A DNA stretch of 64,000 bases from an uncultured Methanomassiliicoccus sp. GTDB lineage: Archaea; Thermoplasmatota; Thermoplasmata; Methanomassiliicoccales; Methanomassiliicoccaceae. A program made the position numbers and the translations under genes. Below the pieces are notes generated by a model. It was not told where the DNA came from and searched no databases. It worked only from the letters and a program-made list of their open reading frames with translations. The stretch is from NCBI GenBank assembly GCA_944319735.1, contig CALUEU010000006.1:1-64000 (forward strand), read 5' to 3'. Positions 8,806 to 17,643 of the stretch are shown here, in pieces. The stretch's first letter is position 1. Each line of letters starts with the position of its first letter.

Positions 8806-9479
8806 CTATTGAATATCGTCTCTCTATTTTGCAAGACATAATGCATGATGACTTTTCTTTCAGCATTTCTAAGCGTCACATCTAATGTCGATTTGGAACA
8901 GTTTAAAAGTCCGCACAGCTCATCCAGATTTATTCGCCTTGGAATTTCATAATATCCATGTTCCAAAGCAAGTCTTAATGCTTCTTCCTGCCGGTCGGAC
9001 AGCAAAGCAGCATAGTCTGATTGAAAAGATGATTTTCTTTCCGTACGAAACCCTTCTGCATTCAGTCTTTTTATGAGATTCATAACATATACTGAGTTGG
9101 GTCCGACAATTGTCCAGCATATATCTCTATCACTTTCTGATGCAACTGCAGAGGTTATCATACATCCTGATTCTGACACCATTTTTGAAAGCTGGCAGTT
9201 GTTATTCATAACCATTGCCATGAACTGATGACTGGATATCCTGTCGATAGCACACTCTCCCATTTCATTCCAATAGTATTGTTTTTCTGTGATGTTTTGA
9301 AGAGCACCGTGCGGATCCAGCACACGTATCATGGCGCAGCCTCCTTCTCCTGCTAAGTTAGTACATTGTATAACTTCACATTCTACCCCATTCTCTGAAT
9401 CTCTGAATTCAGGAGGAAGTATCTTGAAACACGAGTTGCCTCCTTCAGCTTCTCCAATAAGTAGTTTGACGCAGTACAC
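8796..9479 (-). CDS. HTH_10 (bacterio-opsin activator-like) transcription regulator
   Basis: About 227 residues. The C-terminal part LSDRQEEALRLALEHGYYEIPRR, followed by INLDELCGLLNCSKSTLDVTLRNAERKV, is a typical archaeal HTH_10 domain. The N-terminal about 150 residues form a sensor region of unknown ligand, rich in Cys (several CxxxC-like spacings), which could sense redox state or metal. The only in-frame start is GTG 9479, because a TAG lies shortly upstream. It converges on the permease/methyltransferase operon and is a natural candidate for its regulator, though this is inferred only from position. Confidence 0.8.
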   Translation of the reverse strand: MYCVKLLIGEAEGGNSCFKILPPEFRDSENGVECEVIQCTNLAGEGGCAMIRVLDPHGALQNITEKQYYWNEMGECAIDRISSHQFMAMVMNNNCQLSKMVSESGCMITSAVASESDRDICWTIVGPNSVYVMNLIKRLNAEGFRTERKSSFQSDYAALLSDRQEEALRLALEHGYYEIPRRINLDELCGLLNCSKSTLDVTLRNAERKVIMHYVLQNRETIFNRKK

Positions 9480-9650
9480 AAAATTGCATGCGGGTTTTGG
9501 CTAATAGCATTTGTCTAAAGAATTTCATCTTTGATTTTACTCATCTGCAGCAATATGTATGATAAAATTCATGAAACTACCTGCTGAATATGCAATTTAT
9601 ATAATAGATATCAACTGTTATCATATAATAAATATATGATAAAGAAGTAT

Positions 9651-10532
9651 TTACATAAGGTATTTGTCATGCAACAGATCTAAAAATTTTTCACTTGCTC
9701 GTGAAAATACCTGATCTTTTTTCCACACGATCACAAGATCGCATTCAAGTTTTGGATACAATGGTCTAAAACATAATTTGCTCTTTCCAGTTGTATTAAC
9801 CAATCCATCCAAACAAAGAGCATATCCCACTCCCTCTTCAACCATGAGGGATGCATTATAAAGAAGATTGTATGTAGAAATAACATTAAGTTTGTCGAAA
9901 TCATCTCCAAACCAATTTGAAATTTCATCTTTAACCATAGTCTGTCGTGAGCATAAAAGAGGTATATCAATGAGGTTTTCTGGAGAGATATGATCAAGTT
10001 TTGCATAAGGGCTGTCTTTTCTCATCAGCAATCCCCATCTATCGGTGGCTGGGATTTTGAGATAAGAATATTTTCTTTTATCAACTGGCTCTATCAACAC
10101 GCCAAAATCAAGCAAACCTAGGTCTAATTTTTCAGTTACATCATCAGCATTGCCACTGAACAAATGATATTTTATAAGAGGATATGACATATTTAGTTTT
10201 TTTATTGTTCTGGCTATTAACCTCATTGCATCAGTTTCACCTCCCCCTATAAAAACATCTCCACTTATGAGTTCATCAGACGTTTGAAACTCTAGTTTTG
10301 TTTTATCTGCAAGAGCAATGATTTCTTCTGCACGTTTGCGGAAAAAATGTCCTTCCTCAGTAAGAGTTATTTTTCTGTTTCCGCGAATAAAGAGTTTTTT
10401 TCCTAATTCTTCTTCCAATTCCATAAGCTGCCTGGAAAGAGTTGGTTGTGTAACATTCAAGAGCTCTGCTGCACCGGAAATAGTCTCTTCTTTAGCTACG
10501 GCAAGAAAGTATCGCAGAATCCTAAGCTCCAT
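9651..10532 (-). CDS. LysR-family transcription regulator
   Basis: 293 residues. The N-terminus (MELRILRYFLAVAKEETISG, then AAELLNVTQPTLSRQLMELE) is the standard LysR winged helix-turn-helix. The rest forms the periplasmic-binding-like co-inducer domain, with the segment DLGLLDFGVLIEPVDK in its first lobe. LysR proteins bind as tetramers upstream of a divergent target gene. It is divergent from the acetyltransferase and flavodoxin/AKR genes and its intergenic region holds three palindromes (see there). LysR proteins are uncommon in archaea, and the set resembles gut Clostridia, so horizontal transfer is likely. Confidence 0.9.
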   Translation of the reverse strand: MELRILRYFLAVAKEETISGAAELLNVTQPTLSRQLMELEEELGKKLFIRGNRKITLTEEGHFFRKRAEEIIALADKTKLEFQTSDELISGDVFIGGGETDAMRLIARTIKKLNMSYPLIKYHLFSGNADDVTEKLDLGLLDFGVLIEPVDKRKYSYLKIPATDRWGLLMRKDSPYAKLDHISPENLIDIPLLCSRQTMVKDEISNWFGDDFDKLNVISTYNLLYNASLMVEEGVGYALCLDGLVNTTGKSKLCFRPLYPKLECDLVIVWKKDQVFSRASEKFLDLLHDKYLM

Positions 10533-10553
10533 TTAACTCACCCATTACTAATT

Positions 10554-10568
10554 ATGCTTTTTAGGCAT
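10554..10568. promoter_or_regulatory. Candidate LysR operator near the lysR start
   Basis: ATGCTTTTTAGGCAT is a near-perfect palindrome 22 nt before the regulator start. It matches the element at 10845 except for one base, so the regulator may bind both and control itself. Confidence 0.5.
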
Positions 10569-10844
10569 TTTATTGTATGCATCATAGTTATTTGTTATTT
10601 ATACATATGTGATTGACTCTAATATGTATATATTTGAAACCTGGCATACCTCCTGAACTCTGCAACATCTCATTTTGATGAATTTATGCGGATAATAAAT
10701 TTTTCAAGATGTTTCAGATATACAAAATAATTGCGTTATTTTGGAAAATGAGATATGAAACGGGAACAAAAAATAGAATCTACATCTGCTGCGATTTGTA
10801 CCAGCCAGTAATTGAAGTTAATTCAATGAGTCGATAGTAGTTCT

Positions 10845-10859
10845 ATGCTTTTTAAGCAT
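10845..10859. promoter_or_regulatory. Candidate LysR operator upstream of the acetyltransferase promoter
   Basis: ATGCTTTTTAAGCAT is a perfect palindrome with 6-nt arms. It lies directly upstream of the TATA-like TTTAATATA at 10869-10877, the position of an activator site. Confidence 0.55.
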
Positions 10860-10868
10860 TGCAAATCC

Positions 10869-10877
10869 TTTAATATA
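10869..10877 (+). promoter_or_regulatory. TATA box for the acetyltransferase-flavodoxin/AKR operon
   Basis: TTTAATATA lies about 90 nt before the chosen start and would place transcription near 10900. It is bracketed by palindromes at 10845-10859 and 10909-10927. Confidence 0.5.
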
Positions 10878-10908
10878 GGTATTTACTATTGGTAAACACT
10901 AAGCAGCA

Positions 10909-10927
10909 TATGCTTGTTTCGAGCATA
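10909..10927. promoter_or_regulatory. Third palindrome downstream of the TATA box
   Basis: TATGCT (10909-10914) and AGCATA (10922-10927) form an inverted repeat around 7 nt. The half-site is the same as in the other two elements, but the spacing is wider. Confidence 0.4.
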
Positions 10928-10962
10928 TAACAAAATCATTAATCATGACTGGAGATGTGAAA

Positions 10963-11526
10963 ATGGACCTCGAAGAATATCTGAACATATTGAATAGTGG
11001 AGAATATATTAAAAGCGATTCTGAAGCGTATAGGTTTATGCATGAAGTGAGCCAGGAAGCAATAAAAATTACTTCAGAACTAAACAATTCCTACCATAGT
11101 CCACAAGAAATCCACAATCTCTTTTCTAAACTTACAGGCAAATCTCTAGATGAATCGTTTTGTTTATTTCCACCATTTCACACAGACTGCGGAAAAAATA
11201 TCACAATCGGAAAAAATGTTTTCATTAACTCAGGATGCTGCTTTCAGGACCAGGGCGGGATTACTATATGTGATAATGTATTAATCGGACATAATGTAGT
11301 TTTAGCAACCATAAATCATGATTTAAATCCAGACAGACGGAGTGGAATGTACCCTTCCCCGATACGTATTGAAAAAAACGTCTGGATTGGATCGAATTCT
11401 ACAATTCTCCCTGGAGTTGTAATCGGAAAAAATGCCGTGGTTGCAGCAGGGACCGTCGTTACAAAGAATGTGCCGGAAAATACAGTTGTCGGAGGGGTTC
11501 CGGCTAAAATAATCAAGCATATATAA
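10963..11526 (+). CDS. Left-handed beta-helix O-acetyltransferase (maltose/galactoside acetyltransferase type)
   Basis: About 187 residues from ATG 10963, which has GGAG eight bases upstream; ATG 10945 is in frame but poorly placed. A helical N-terminal cap is followed by hexapeptide repeats (NITIGKNVFINSGCCFQ, then VLIGHNVVLATINHD, WIGSNSTILPGVVIGKNAVV) and a final GGVPAKIIK, the hallmark of the LacA/Maa/NodL group. The His in ATINHD corresponds to the catalytic histidine. It acetylates a sugar or similar hydroxyl compound with acetyl-CoA; the substrate is unknown. It lies divergent to lysR and 19 nt before the flavodoxin/AKR gene. Confidence 0.85.
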   Translation: MDLEEYLNILNSGEYIKSDSEAYRFMHEVSQEAIKITSELNNSYHSPQEIHNLFSKLTGKSLDESFCLFPPFHTDCGKNITIGKNVFINSGCCFQDQGGITICDNVLIGHNVVLATINHDLNPDRRSGMYPSPIRIEKNVWIGSNSTILPGVVIGKNAVVAAGTVVTKNVPENTVVGGVPAKIIKHI

Positions 11527-11545
11527 AACGAAAGGAGAGAGAACT

Positions 11546-13024
11546 ATGAAGAGAAATATTGCACTTTGTGTAACCTTCATTTTCTTGTTTTGTTTTTCTG
11601 TTTGCGTCAGCGCCGTTATACTGAGTTCAGAACAACCAGTGGATACACCCCCCATGGACGAAACTGACGATACAGAGAACAAAAATGAGGAAGAAGGAAT
11701 GAATGGTAAGATTTTGGTTGCCTATTTTTCTGCTACAGGAACTACAGAGTCGTTGGCAAAATATGTGGCAGAGATCTTGGGTGCAGACATATATGAAATT
11801 ATGCCAGACGTCCCATATACGGAGGAGGACTTGGCATATTATACGAATAGCCGGGCTGATCGAGAACAAAACGACCCTACTGCCCGTCCAGCGATCTCAG
11901 GAAGTGTTGAAAATATGGAGCAGTATGATGCTGTGCTGATTGGATATCCGATCTGGCACGGACAGGCTCCAAGAATCATTAGTACATTTTTAGAAAGTTA
12001 TGACTTTGAAGATAAGACTCTTGTACCATTCTGCACCTCACATAGCAGTGGAATTGGTTCCAGCGGCACAAATCTTCATGCTCTTTGCCCAAATGCAACT
12101 TGGCTGGATGGAAAACGCTTTTCTGCAGACACCTCCAAATCCGAGATGAAAATATGGTTAGACAGCATCGGAATCAACCAATCTGACATTACAGATAATG
12201 TGAAGGACAATCCATTTAATTTTGAAACCAGAACGGTGATGTTGAATAGCGGGTATGAAATGCCAATTTATGGTCTAGGCACCTACAGCCTTTCAGATGA
12301 GGAATGTTATAAATCTGTAACTGCATTGCTTGAATCTGGAGGCCGTTTGATTGACACAGCCTATATGTATCACAATGAGGCGAGTGTTGGAAAGGCCATA
12401 CGGGAATCAGATGTACCGAGAGAAGATATTTTCGTTATCACAAAGCTCTATCCAAACCAGTTTTCTAACCCGGAGACCGCCATTGACGAGGCACTGAAAA
12501 GGATGAATATCGAGTATATTGACATGATGTTACTCCATCATCCTGGCAAAGGAGATGTGGAGGCTTACCTAGCAATGGAAAGAGCAGTGGCTGATGGGAA
12601 AATTCGATCTATTGGCCTATCCAACTGGTATATTGAGGAATTAGAAGAATTTTTACCACAAGTTAATATCACTCCGGCTTTGGTGCAGAATGAGATACAT
12701 CCCTATTATCAGGAAAATGACGTTATCCCATATATTCAGGATCTTGGCATCGTGGTTCAGGGATGGTATCCCCTTGGGGGCAGAGGTCACACGGCAGAGC
12801 TTCTTGGTGATGATGTAATTTCTGAAATTGCAGAGGCGCATGAAAAATCTTCAGCACAGGTTATTTTACGCTGGAATCTACAAAAAGGCGTCGTAGTTAT
12901 CCCTGGATCAAGTAATCCTGAACATATTCGGGAAAATACAGAATTGTTTGACTTTGAGCTAACCGATGATGAGATGGCACGTATTAATGCACTTGACCGC
13001 AACGAAAAACATGACTGGTATTAA
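11546..13024 (+). CDS. Exported flavodoxin/aldo-keto reductase fusion
   Basis: 492 residues in three parts. Residues 1-25 are a signal peptide or membrane anchor, followed by an acidic linker. Residues 55-210 form a flavodoxin-like domain (ILVAYFSATGTTESLAKYV, the FMN phosphate loop). Residues 225-492 form an aldo/keto reductase with the full catalytic tetrad D270, Y275, K300 and H331. An FMN domain and an NADPH-dependent reductase are thus on one chain, possibly outside the membrane, where free NADPH is not expected. The start has a strong GGAGAGAG site. Similar LysR-flavodoxin-AKR sets occur in gut Clostridia as separate genes, so transfer is likely. Confidence 0.85.
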   Translation: MKRNIALCVTFIFLFCFSVCVSAVILSSEQPVDTPPMDETDDTENKNEEEGMNGKILVAYFSATGTTESLAKYVAEILGADIYEIMPDVPYTEEDLAYYTNSRADREQNDPTARPAISGSVENMEQYDAVLIGYPIWHGQAPRIISTFLESYDFEDKTLVPFCTSHSSGIGSSGTNLHALCPNATWLDGKRFSADTSKSEMKIWLDSIGINQSDITDNVKDNPFNFETRTVMLNSGYEMPIYGLGTYSLSDEECYKSVTALLESGGRLIDTAYMYHNEASVGKAIRESDVPREDIFVITKLYPNQFSNPETAIDEALKRMNIEYIDMMLLHHPGKGDVEAYLAMERAVADGKIRSIGLSNWYIEELEEFLPQVNITPALVQNEIHPYYQENDVIPYIQDLGIVVQGWYPLGGRGHTAELLGDDVISEIAEAHEKSSAQVILRWNLQKGVVVIPGSSNPEHIRENTELFDFELTDDEMARINALDRNEKHDWY

Positions 13025-13300
13025 GGAGAGATTTATTAAATGACTGATAGATAGAGCATTGATACAATAACACATGTGGGAAAACATTTACGAAAAAGGT
13101 AGTTAAATGTGATGATGTTTCCACACAAAGAGTCTTCGTGAACGCCACACACATACTATTCGGCAAGAAGACTCCACACCCCTTTTTAACATATCAAATA
13201 AAAGTTACATCATTATTTTCTATAATTTTCACGATGTGAGTTGATGAGACAACCTGACATATTTGGATAAAACACATCGAAAATAATAATTAATGAATCA
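13025..13300. other. Intergenic region without visible gene
   Basis: 276 nt after the fusion gene. Only short interrupted frames occur, and no terminator-like hairpin is clear. It should contain the promoter for the next gene. Confidence 0.4.
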
Positions 13301-14248
13301 ATGGAGGATACCGTCCAAGATTATGAAATTGTTGTAATAAATGGAGATTGGATATTAAAACAGAACAGTGAAACATTAAGGGATAGTGTGCAGAAGATGC
13401 TTTTGAGCGGAAATCCAGTTATTATCATTCCTGATGAAGCAGGCGTACTGTACAATATTCTCAAAGAAACAGGAAAATCATTAGGATTTATGGTATTTGA
13501 TGAATCATATCAGATTTTTGGATTCTGCCATGATTCAGAAACTGGAGACGTTTATTGTTACAGCGGCGTAGGTTATGATGAACAGCTGAACTCCATTTCA
13601 GATGCATATCTGTGGGCAGAACTTGCGTTGTCAGATGTATATTCTAAACTGTCTGAACGGCAAGAAACCTCATATGTGGATACAAAAACAACAGTATGTG
13701 ACCCATATGGATCTGTAAGGGTAAATAGTGTATACACAGATTTAAATGAAGACAAATTGCCACACAAGGGTGGATATACAACAGGGTATGCAATTAGATA
13801 TTATATCGAAACCATGCCTAATTCATACAATGGATACCGTACTGCTGATGTCAGAGTGAACCATACGCTTGATAATTCCCTAAATCCAGGCATAGAGTTG
13901 AGAGACTATTTCCCAACAACTTCAACATGCACCGTACCCATGTTTAAACAAAATTCATTGGAGAGTCTCACTACAAAATCTATCCAGGTCCATGATCATT
14001 CCAACTTCTCAAACAAATTTGATATTACATTCGATGTAGATGAGAAAGACCTGATGGGTGCATATATTATTGATTTGCTGGCAGAAGAAGTTGTATACAT
14101 CAAGACTGATACATATAAATTAAATTCTAACATATATGTAACATTCTGCCACATGGATTATGGTCTTCTGGACTTTGAAGAATACAACAACTACAAAACC
14201 TTTGAAATAAAATCTGTTGGATATATAGGATTTGGAACAGAGCTATAA
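13301..14248 (+). CDS. Hypothetical protein, two apparent parts
   Basis: 315 residues of unrecognised family. Residues 1-120 look like an alpha/beta domain with a Cys-containing sheet (GFCHDSETGDVYCYSGVGYDEQ). Residues 125-315 look mostly beta, with many Asn, Thr and Tyr, like a beta-sandwich of a surface or secreted protein, yet no signal peptide is seen. The ATG at 13301 has no ribosome binding site and may be leaderless; a stop at 13268 limits any extension. It is followed by a strong terminator and stands alone between the bacterial-type genes. No function can be given. Confidence 0.65.
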   Translation: MEDTVQDYEIVVINGDWILKQNSETLRDSVQKMLLSGNPVIIIPDEAGVLYNILKETGKSLGFMVFDESYQIFGFCHDSETGDVYCYSGVGYDEQLNSISDAYLWAELALSDVYSKLSERQETSYVDTKTTVCDPYGSVRVNSVYTDLNEDKLPHKGGYTTGYAIRYYIETMPNSYNGYRTADVRVNHTLDNSLNPGIELRDYFPTTSTCTVPMFKQNSLESLTTKSIQVHDHSNFSNKFDITFDVDEKDLMGAYIIDLLAEEVVYIKTDTYKLNSNIYVTFCHMDYGLLDFEEYNNYKTFEIKSVGYIGFGTEL

Positions 14249-14250
14249 TC

Positions 14251-14279
14251 ATGCGCCATAGGCGCATTTATCTTTTTTT
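14251..14279 (+). terminator. Strong hairpin terminator
   Basis: ATGCGCC (14251-14257), loop ATA, GGCGCAT (14261-14267), then a T-rich run to 14279. It ends the hypothetical gene. Confidence 0.85.
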
Positions 14280-14315
14280 AATGCCTCATTAAGACAGTTG
14301 TCATGCATAATTACG

Positions 14316-15203
14316 TTAATCGTTTTCATATTTTGGAAATGATACGAAGACGGAAAGAATGTTTCCATCTATGTTCGCATAAGCTTCTCCCCCCATCTGT
14401 TCTGTGAGCAGTCTGACTATGGAAAGTCCCAAACCTCCACTTTTAGATCTCATTTTGTCACCAGCATAAAAGCGATTAAAAATATGTTCAGCATCGATCT
14501 GAGAGTTTACAGCATTTGAAAATATCAAGGTAATTACATCAGAGATGTGTATCCTGACAGTAACATCACCTGCAGAATACTGTGCAGCATTTTTTACCAG
14601 ATTTTGTACCACCCTCATACCAGCCTCCTTGTCAATATGTGCGTATGCAAAAGAATCAATCTCAAAGTTAACTGATATGCCTCTATCTTCAAACATAGAT
14701 GCATGCCCTGCAATACACTCCGCTACAAGCTGAGAAATTTCTACTTTTTCATACCCAAGATTACGTTCTGCATTGAGCGCATATGAGTATTCAAAAAAAT
14801 GATTAATGAGGAGGGTTAGATCGTCAGTATGTTTTTCAGCAATCATAAGTTTCTCTTTTTGTTTTTCAGATAAATATTCAGAGCCAATGAGCTGCTGATA
14901 ACCTTTAATTGCCGTGAGAGGTGTCCTTAAATCATGAGAAATGTTTGCAATCATCTCTTTGAAATTTTTTTCTTCGATGGTGCGTTGAATCTCCCATTCT
15001 TCTTCCTTTTTTAAGATCCTGTTTATGTTACTGGTTAAATTGTTCAGATCATTATTAATTAATTCAATGCTGAGAGGCTGGAGTTTATTTTCAGCCAGCC
15101 TGATACTCAGCTGGTTGTTTATGCTGCGCAGTTGTTTTTGAAGTGATATTAGGTACGCTGCAAGGATGATTGCAGCGACCCCAAAAACGACTGCCAGTAT
15201 CAT
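14316..15203 (-). CDS. Sensor histidine kinase of a Bce-like module
   Basis: 295 residues. One N-terminal membrane helix (residues 1-20), a short linker, a HisKA domain with H90 in NISHDLRTPLTAIKGY, and a HATPase with N-box VVQNLVKNAAQYS and G-box GGLGLSIV. No large external sensor domain exists, as in intramembrane-sensing kinases that work with ABC transporters. ATG 15203 follows GAGGTAA two bases after the permease stop. It is the last gene of a leftward four-gene operon with response regulator, ABC ATPase and permease. Such sets respond to peptide antibiotics in Firmicutes, and probably came from there. Confidence 0.9.
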   Translation of the reverse strand: MILAVVFGVAAIILAAYLISLQKQLRSINNQLSIRLAENKLQPLSIELINNDLNNLTSNINRILKKEEEWEIQRTIEEKNFKEMIANISHDLRTPLTAIKGYQQLIGSEYLSEKQKEKLMIAEKHTDDLTLLINHFFEYSYALNAERNLGYEKVEISQLVAECIAGHASMFEDRGISVNFEIDSFAYAHIDKEAGMRVVQNLVKNAAQYSAGDVTVRIHISDVITLIFSNAVNSQIDAEHIFNRFYAGDKMRSKSGGLGLSIVRLLTEQMGGEAYANIDGNILSVFVSFPKYEND

Positions 15204-15204
15204 T

Positions 15205-15966
15205 TTACCTCACTTCCGATTTTCTGAAGCTCATGTGTGTAACTGCAAGAATAATCAGCATGAACGCAATACTGACAATTATAGTTTTCAGAAAATCTCC
15301 TGTGGCTGCATCTAATGTGAATAACGCATCGTTGATGCCGTAAGGCGTAAAGGAAAGTATTGTTAAAATCGCAGGTTCCATCTGTGCTGCATCTTTTAAA
15401 AAGCTTATGCCTAGAAACAGTATAAAAATCCCTCCTGCAAGTACGACTACTGGCTTTCTTGATAAAAATGACAATAGTATACATGGACTGAGGCATGCTG
15501 AGTAAGCAAATGATGTTGTGAGCGTAATGGCTATTAACTTGAATATTGATACCGCTGAAAACTCCATTCCAAAACCATATGCCATACTGATTATTACACT
15601 AGAGGCTACTGAGATGGATACTGTGGTGATGAGTATCGTAAAGAAGTAAATCAAAGACTTGCTAAGTACGATTGACAATCTGCTGCAGCCACACGCAATG
15701 GCGTCTTGAATGGTCTTATTATCAAAATCCATACATACATAGGTAGTTGCTATCAAAGACCCGGCTACAGCGATTAAAAGGTAGTTAGAGAGCTGTTCAA
15801 AATACATATCTATGCCATAAATTGCTTCGGATCCGCCTCCATACTGTATGGAAGAATATCTCAGGACGCTTGTGAGTGCAGAATATGCAATCACTACTCC
15901 CAAGATCAGTAGGAATAATTTTGACTTGCGGAGTTTGAACAATTCACACCGGAGGAGATTATACAC
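15205..15966 (-). CDS. ABC-2 type transporter permease
   Basis: About 253 residues with six likely membrane segments, built like the permeases of lantibiotic and bacitracin exporters (LLRCELFKLRKSKLFLLILGVV at the start). I choose GTG 15966 because it follows GGAGGTG with six bases of spacing and overlaps the ATPase stop as GTGTATAA; a longer version from 16005 would overlap the ATPase by 47 nt. It pairs with the ATPase gene directly upstream. The exported or sensed compound is unknown. Confidence 0.85.
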   Translation of the reverse strand: MYNLLRCELFKLRKSKLFLLILGVVIAYSALTSVLRYSSIQYGGGSEAIYGIDMYFEQLSNYLLIAVAGSLIATTYVCMDFDNKTIQDAIACGCSRLSIVLSKSLIYFFTILITTVSISVASSVIISMAYGFGMEFSAVSIFKLIAITLTTSFAYSACLSPCILLSFLSRKPVVVLAGGIFILFLGISFLKDAAQMEPAILTILSFTPYGINDALFTLDAATGDFLKTIIVSIAFMLIILAVTHMSFRKSEVR

Positions 15967-16879
15967 GTTCTGCACCTCCGATAGTTGAGATGAAATAATC
16001 TTCAAGTGTGTCTCCTTCTGTTGAACAATTTGTAACTATAATTCCATTTTGAAAGAATACTTTCATTATCCATTCTTTATCATCTAGAAAATCATAAAGT
16101 CTTATTGATCTGTCTGGCATTACTTTATAATTGTCGGTATGCAGTTCATATTCGATGATTGCAGCCAATTTTTCCGGGCAGTCACACTCAAGTCTCAGAT
16201 AACGTTTGCAGTGCTCTTCCAGCTGTTTCAAAGTAACAGCTTCTCTGATTTCGCCATCATGGATAATTATGTAGTCTGTGGCTACCTGATACAACTCTGG
16301 AAGATTGTGGCTTGAGATAAGAATTGTTTTTTGCTGCTCAGTGCACAGTTTTATCAGCAGATTTCTTACTTCAACCACTCCCAGAGGATCTAAACCATTG
16401 ATCGGTTCATCAAGAATCAAAAACTCTGGATTTCCTAAGAGAGCTATTGCAATTCCTAAACGTTGCTTCATTCCCAATGAAAAATCTCTGGCCTTCTTTT
16501 TCCCTGTATCCTCTAAACCTACAATTTGTAGAAGTTCTTCTTCCACTTCTGCATTTGGTATTCCCCTCATAATTCTATGAAGTTTCAGATTATCCTTGGC
16601 AGTCATATTTGGGATGAAACTGGGATATTCAATCATACATCCAATCCGTTTTCTTTCCTGATGTATTTTCTTTTCATCAGTGTATCCAAAAAGTTCTAAA
16701 GTACCGCTCGTCGGAAACGATAACCCAGCTATAAGTCTCATCAACGTTGTTTTCCCAGAACCATTCTGACCTATCAAGCCATAAATCCTTCCAGGCTCTA
16801 TTGAAATGGAGACTTCATGCAAGGCATACGTATCGTCATAAACCTTCGTGAGGCCATTAGTCTGCAGAATAGACTTCAT
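15959..16879 (-). CDS. ABC transporter ATP-binding protein (BcrA/lantibiotic type)
   Basis: 306 residues. Walker A is GLIGQNGSGKTTLMRL, the signature is FSLGMKQRLGIA and Walker B is FLILDEPINGLDP. The C-terminal about 85 residues form the extension seen in ABC-2 export ATPases. It energises the permease encoded next. It starts at ATG 16879, 78 nt after the response regulator gene, and overlaps the permease start by eight bases. Confidence 0.92.
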   Translation of the reverse strand: MKSILQTNGLTKVYDDTYALHEVSISIEPGRIYGLIGQNGSGKTTLMRLIAGLSFPTSGTLELFGYTDEKKIHQERKRIGCMIEYPSFIPNMTAKDNLKLHRIMRGIPNAEVEEELLQIVGLEDTGKKKARDFSLGMKQRLGIAIALLGNPEFLILDEPINGLDPLGVVEVRNLLIKLCTEQQKTILISSHNLPELYQVATDYIIIHDGEIREAVTLKQLEEHCKRYLRLECDCPEKLAAIIEYELHTDNYKVMPDRSIRLYDFLDDKEWIMKVFFQNGIIVTNCSTEGDTLEDYFISTIGGAERV

Positions 16880-16956
16880 GTTTGCATTGGATAGGACTTG
16901 TATTTTTAAAATAGATGCTTAAAGGTTTAGAAAAAGTTAAGAAAAGAATAAAAGAG

Positions 16957-17643
16957 TTAAAAATGAGATAATTTTTTGAGTCTGTAACCCAGACCCCACA
17001 CAGTTTCTATGTAATCTTCTTGGCAAATCTTTTTCATTTTACTCCTTAAATTACTGATGTGTGTTTTGAGAATACCCTCATTTCCAGGGTATTCTTCACA
17101 CCATACAGTCTCATATAATCTAGCTTTTGTAATAACTTCATCTGGATTTGTCAGCAGAGTAAAGAGTATTGCATATTCCTTAGAAGTTAAATCAAGCTCA
17201 GAATTCATCAGCATTACACGTTTTGAAACATCATCCAAAACAATCTGCCCATATCGGATGATCTTATTTTCCAATCTCATTTTAGAACGGCGGATGTTTG
17301 ATTCTACACGGGCAACCATCTCACCAAGATCAAAGGGTTTGGTGATGTAGTCATCAGCACCCAAGTTGAGGAGATCAATCTTCGTACTTACTATGTCCTT
17401 TGCAGAGATGATAATCACTGGAGTTTCGCAGAAAGTTCTCATTTCCCGGAGCACTTCATCTCCACTTTTATAAGGCAGCATTATGTCTAAAAGTACCAAA
17501 TCATAAGGATGGCTTCTGATCTCTCTGATTCCATCTGCACCTGTGTAAGCAGAATTTACCCTATAGCCTGCATTGATTAAAGTTTCAGCAAGCATGAGTC
17601 TGAGATCTTTATCATCTTCAATTATCAGTACTGTATCCACCAT
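16957..17643 (-). CDS. OmpR/PhoB-family response regulator
   Basis: 228 residues. The receiver domain has acidic residues at 10-11, the phospho-acceptor D53 (LLDIMLPYKSGDE) and the conserved Lys in ITKPFDLGEM. The C-terminus is a winged helix (ELDLTSKEYAILFTLL, ending TVWGLGYRLK). It is first in the leftward operon and should control it together with the histidine kinase at the operon's end. OmpR-type regulators are rare in archaea, supporting a bacterial source. Confidence 0.93.
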   Translation of the reverse strand: MVDTVLIIEDDKDLRLMLAETLINAGYRVNSAYTGADGIREIRSHPYDLVLLDIMLPYKSGDEVLREMRTFCETPVIIISAKDIVSTKIDLLNLGADDYITKPFDLGEMVARVESNIRRSKMRLENKIIRYGQIVLDDVSKRVMLMNSELDLTSKEYAILFTLLTNPDEVITKARLYETVWCEEYPGNEGILKTHISNLRSKMKKICQEDYIETVWGLGYRLKKLSHF

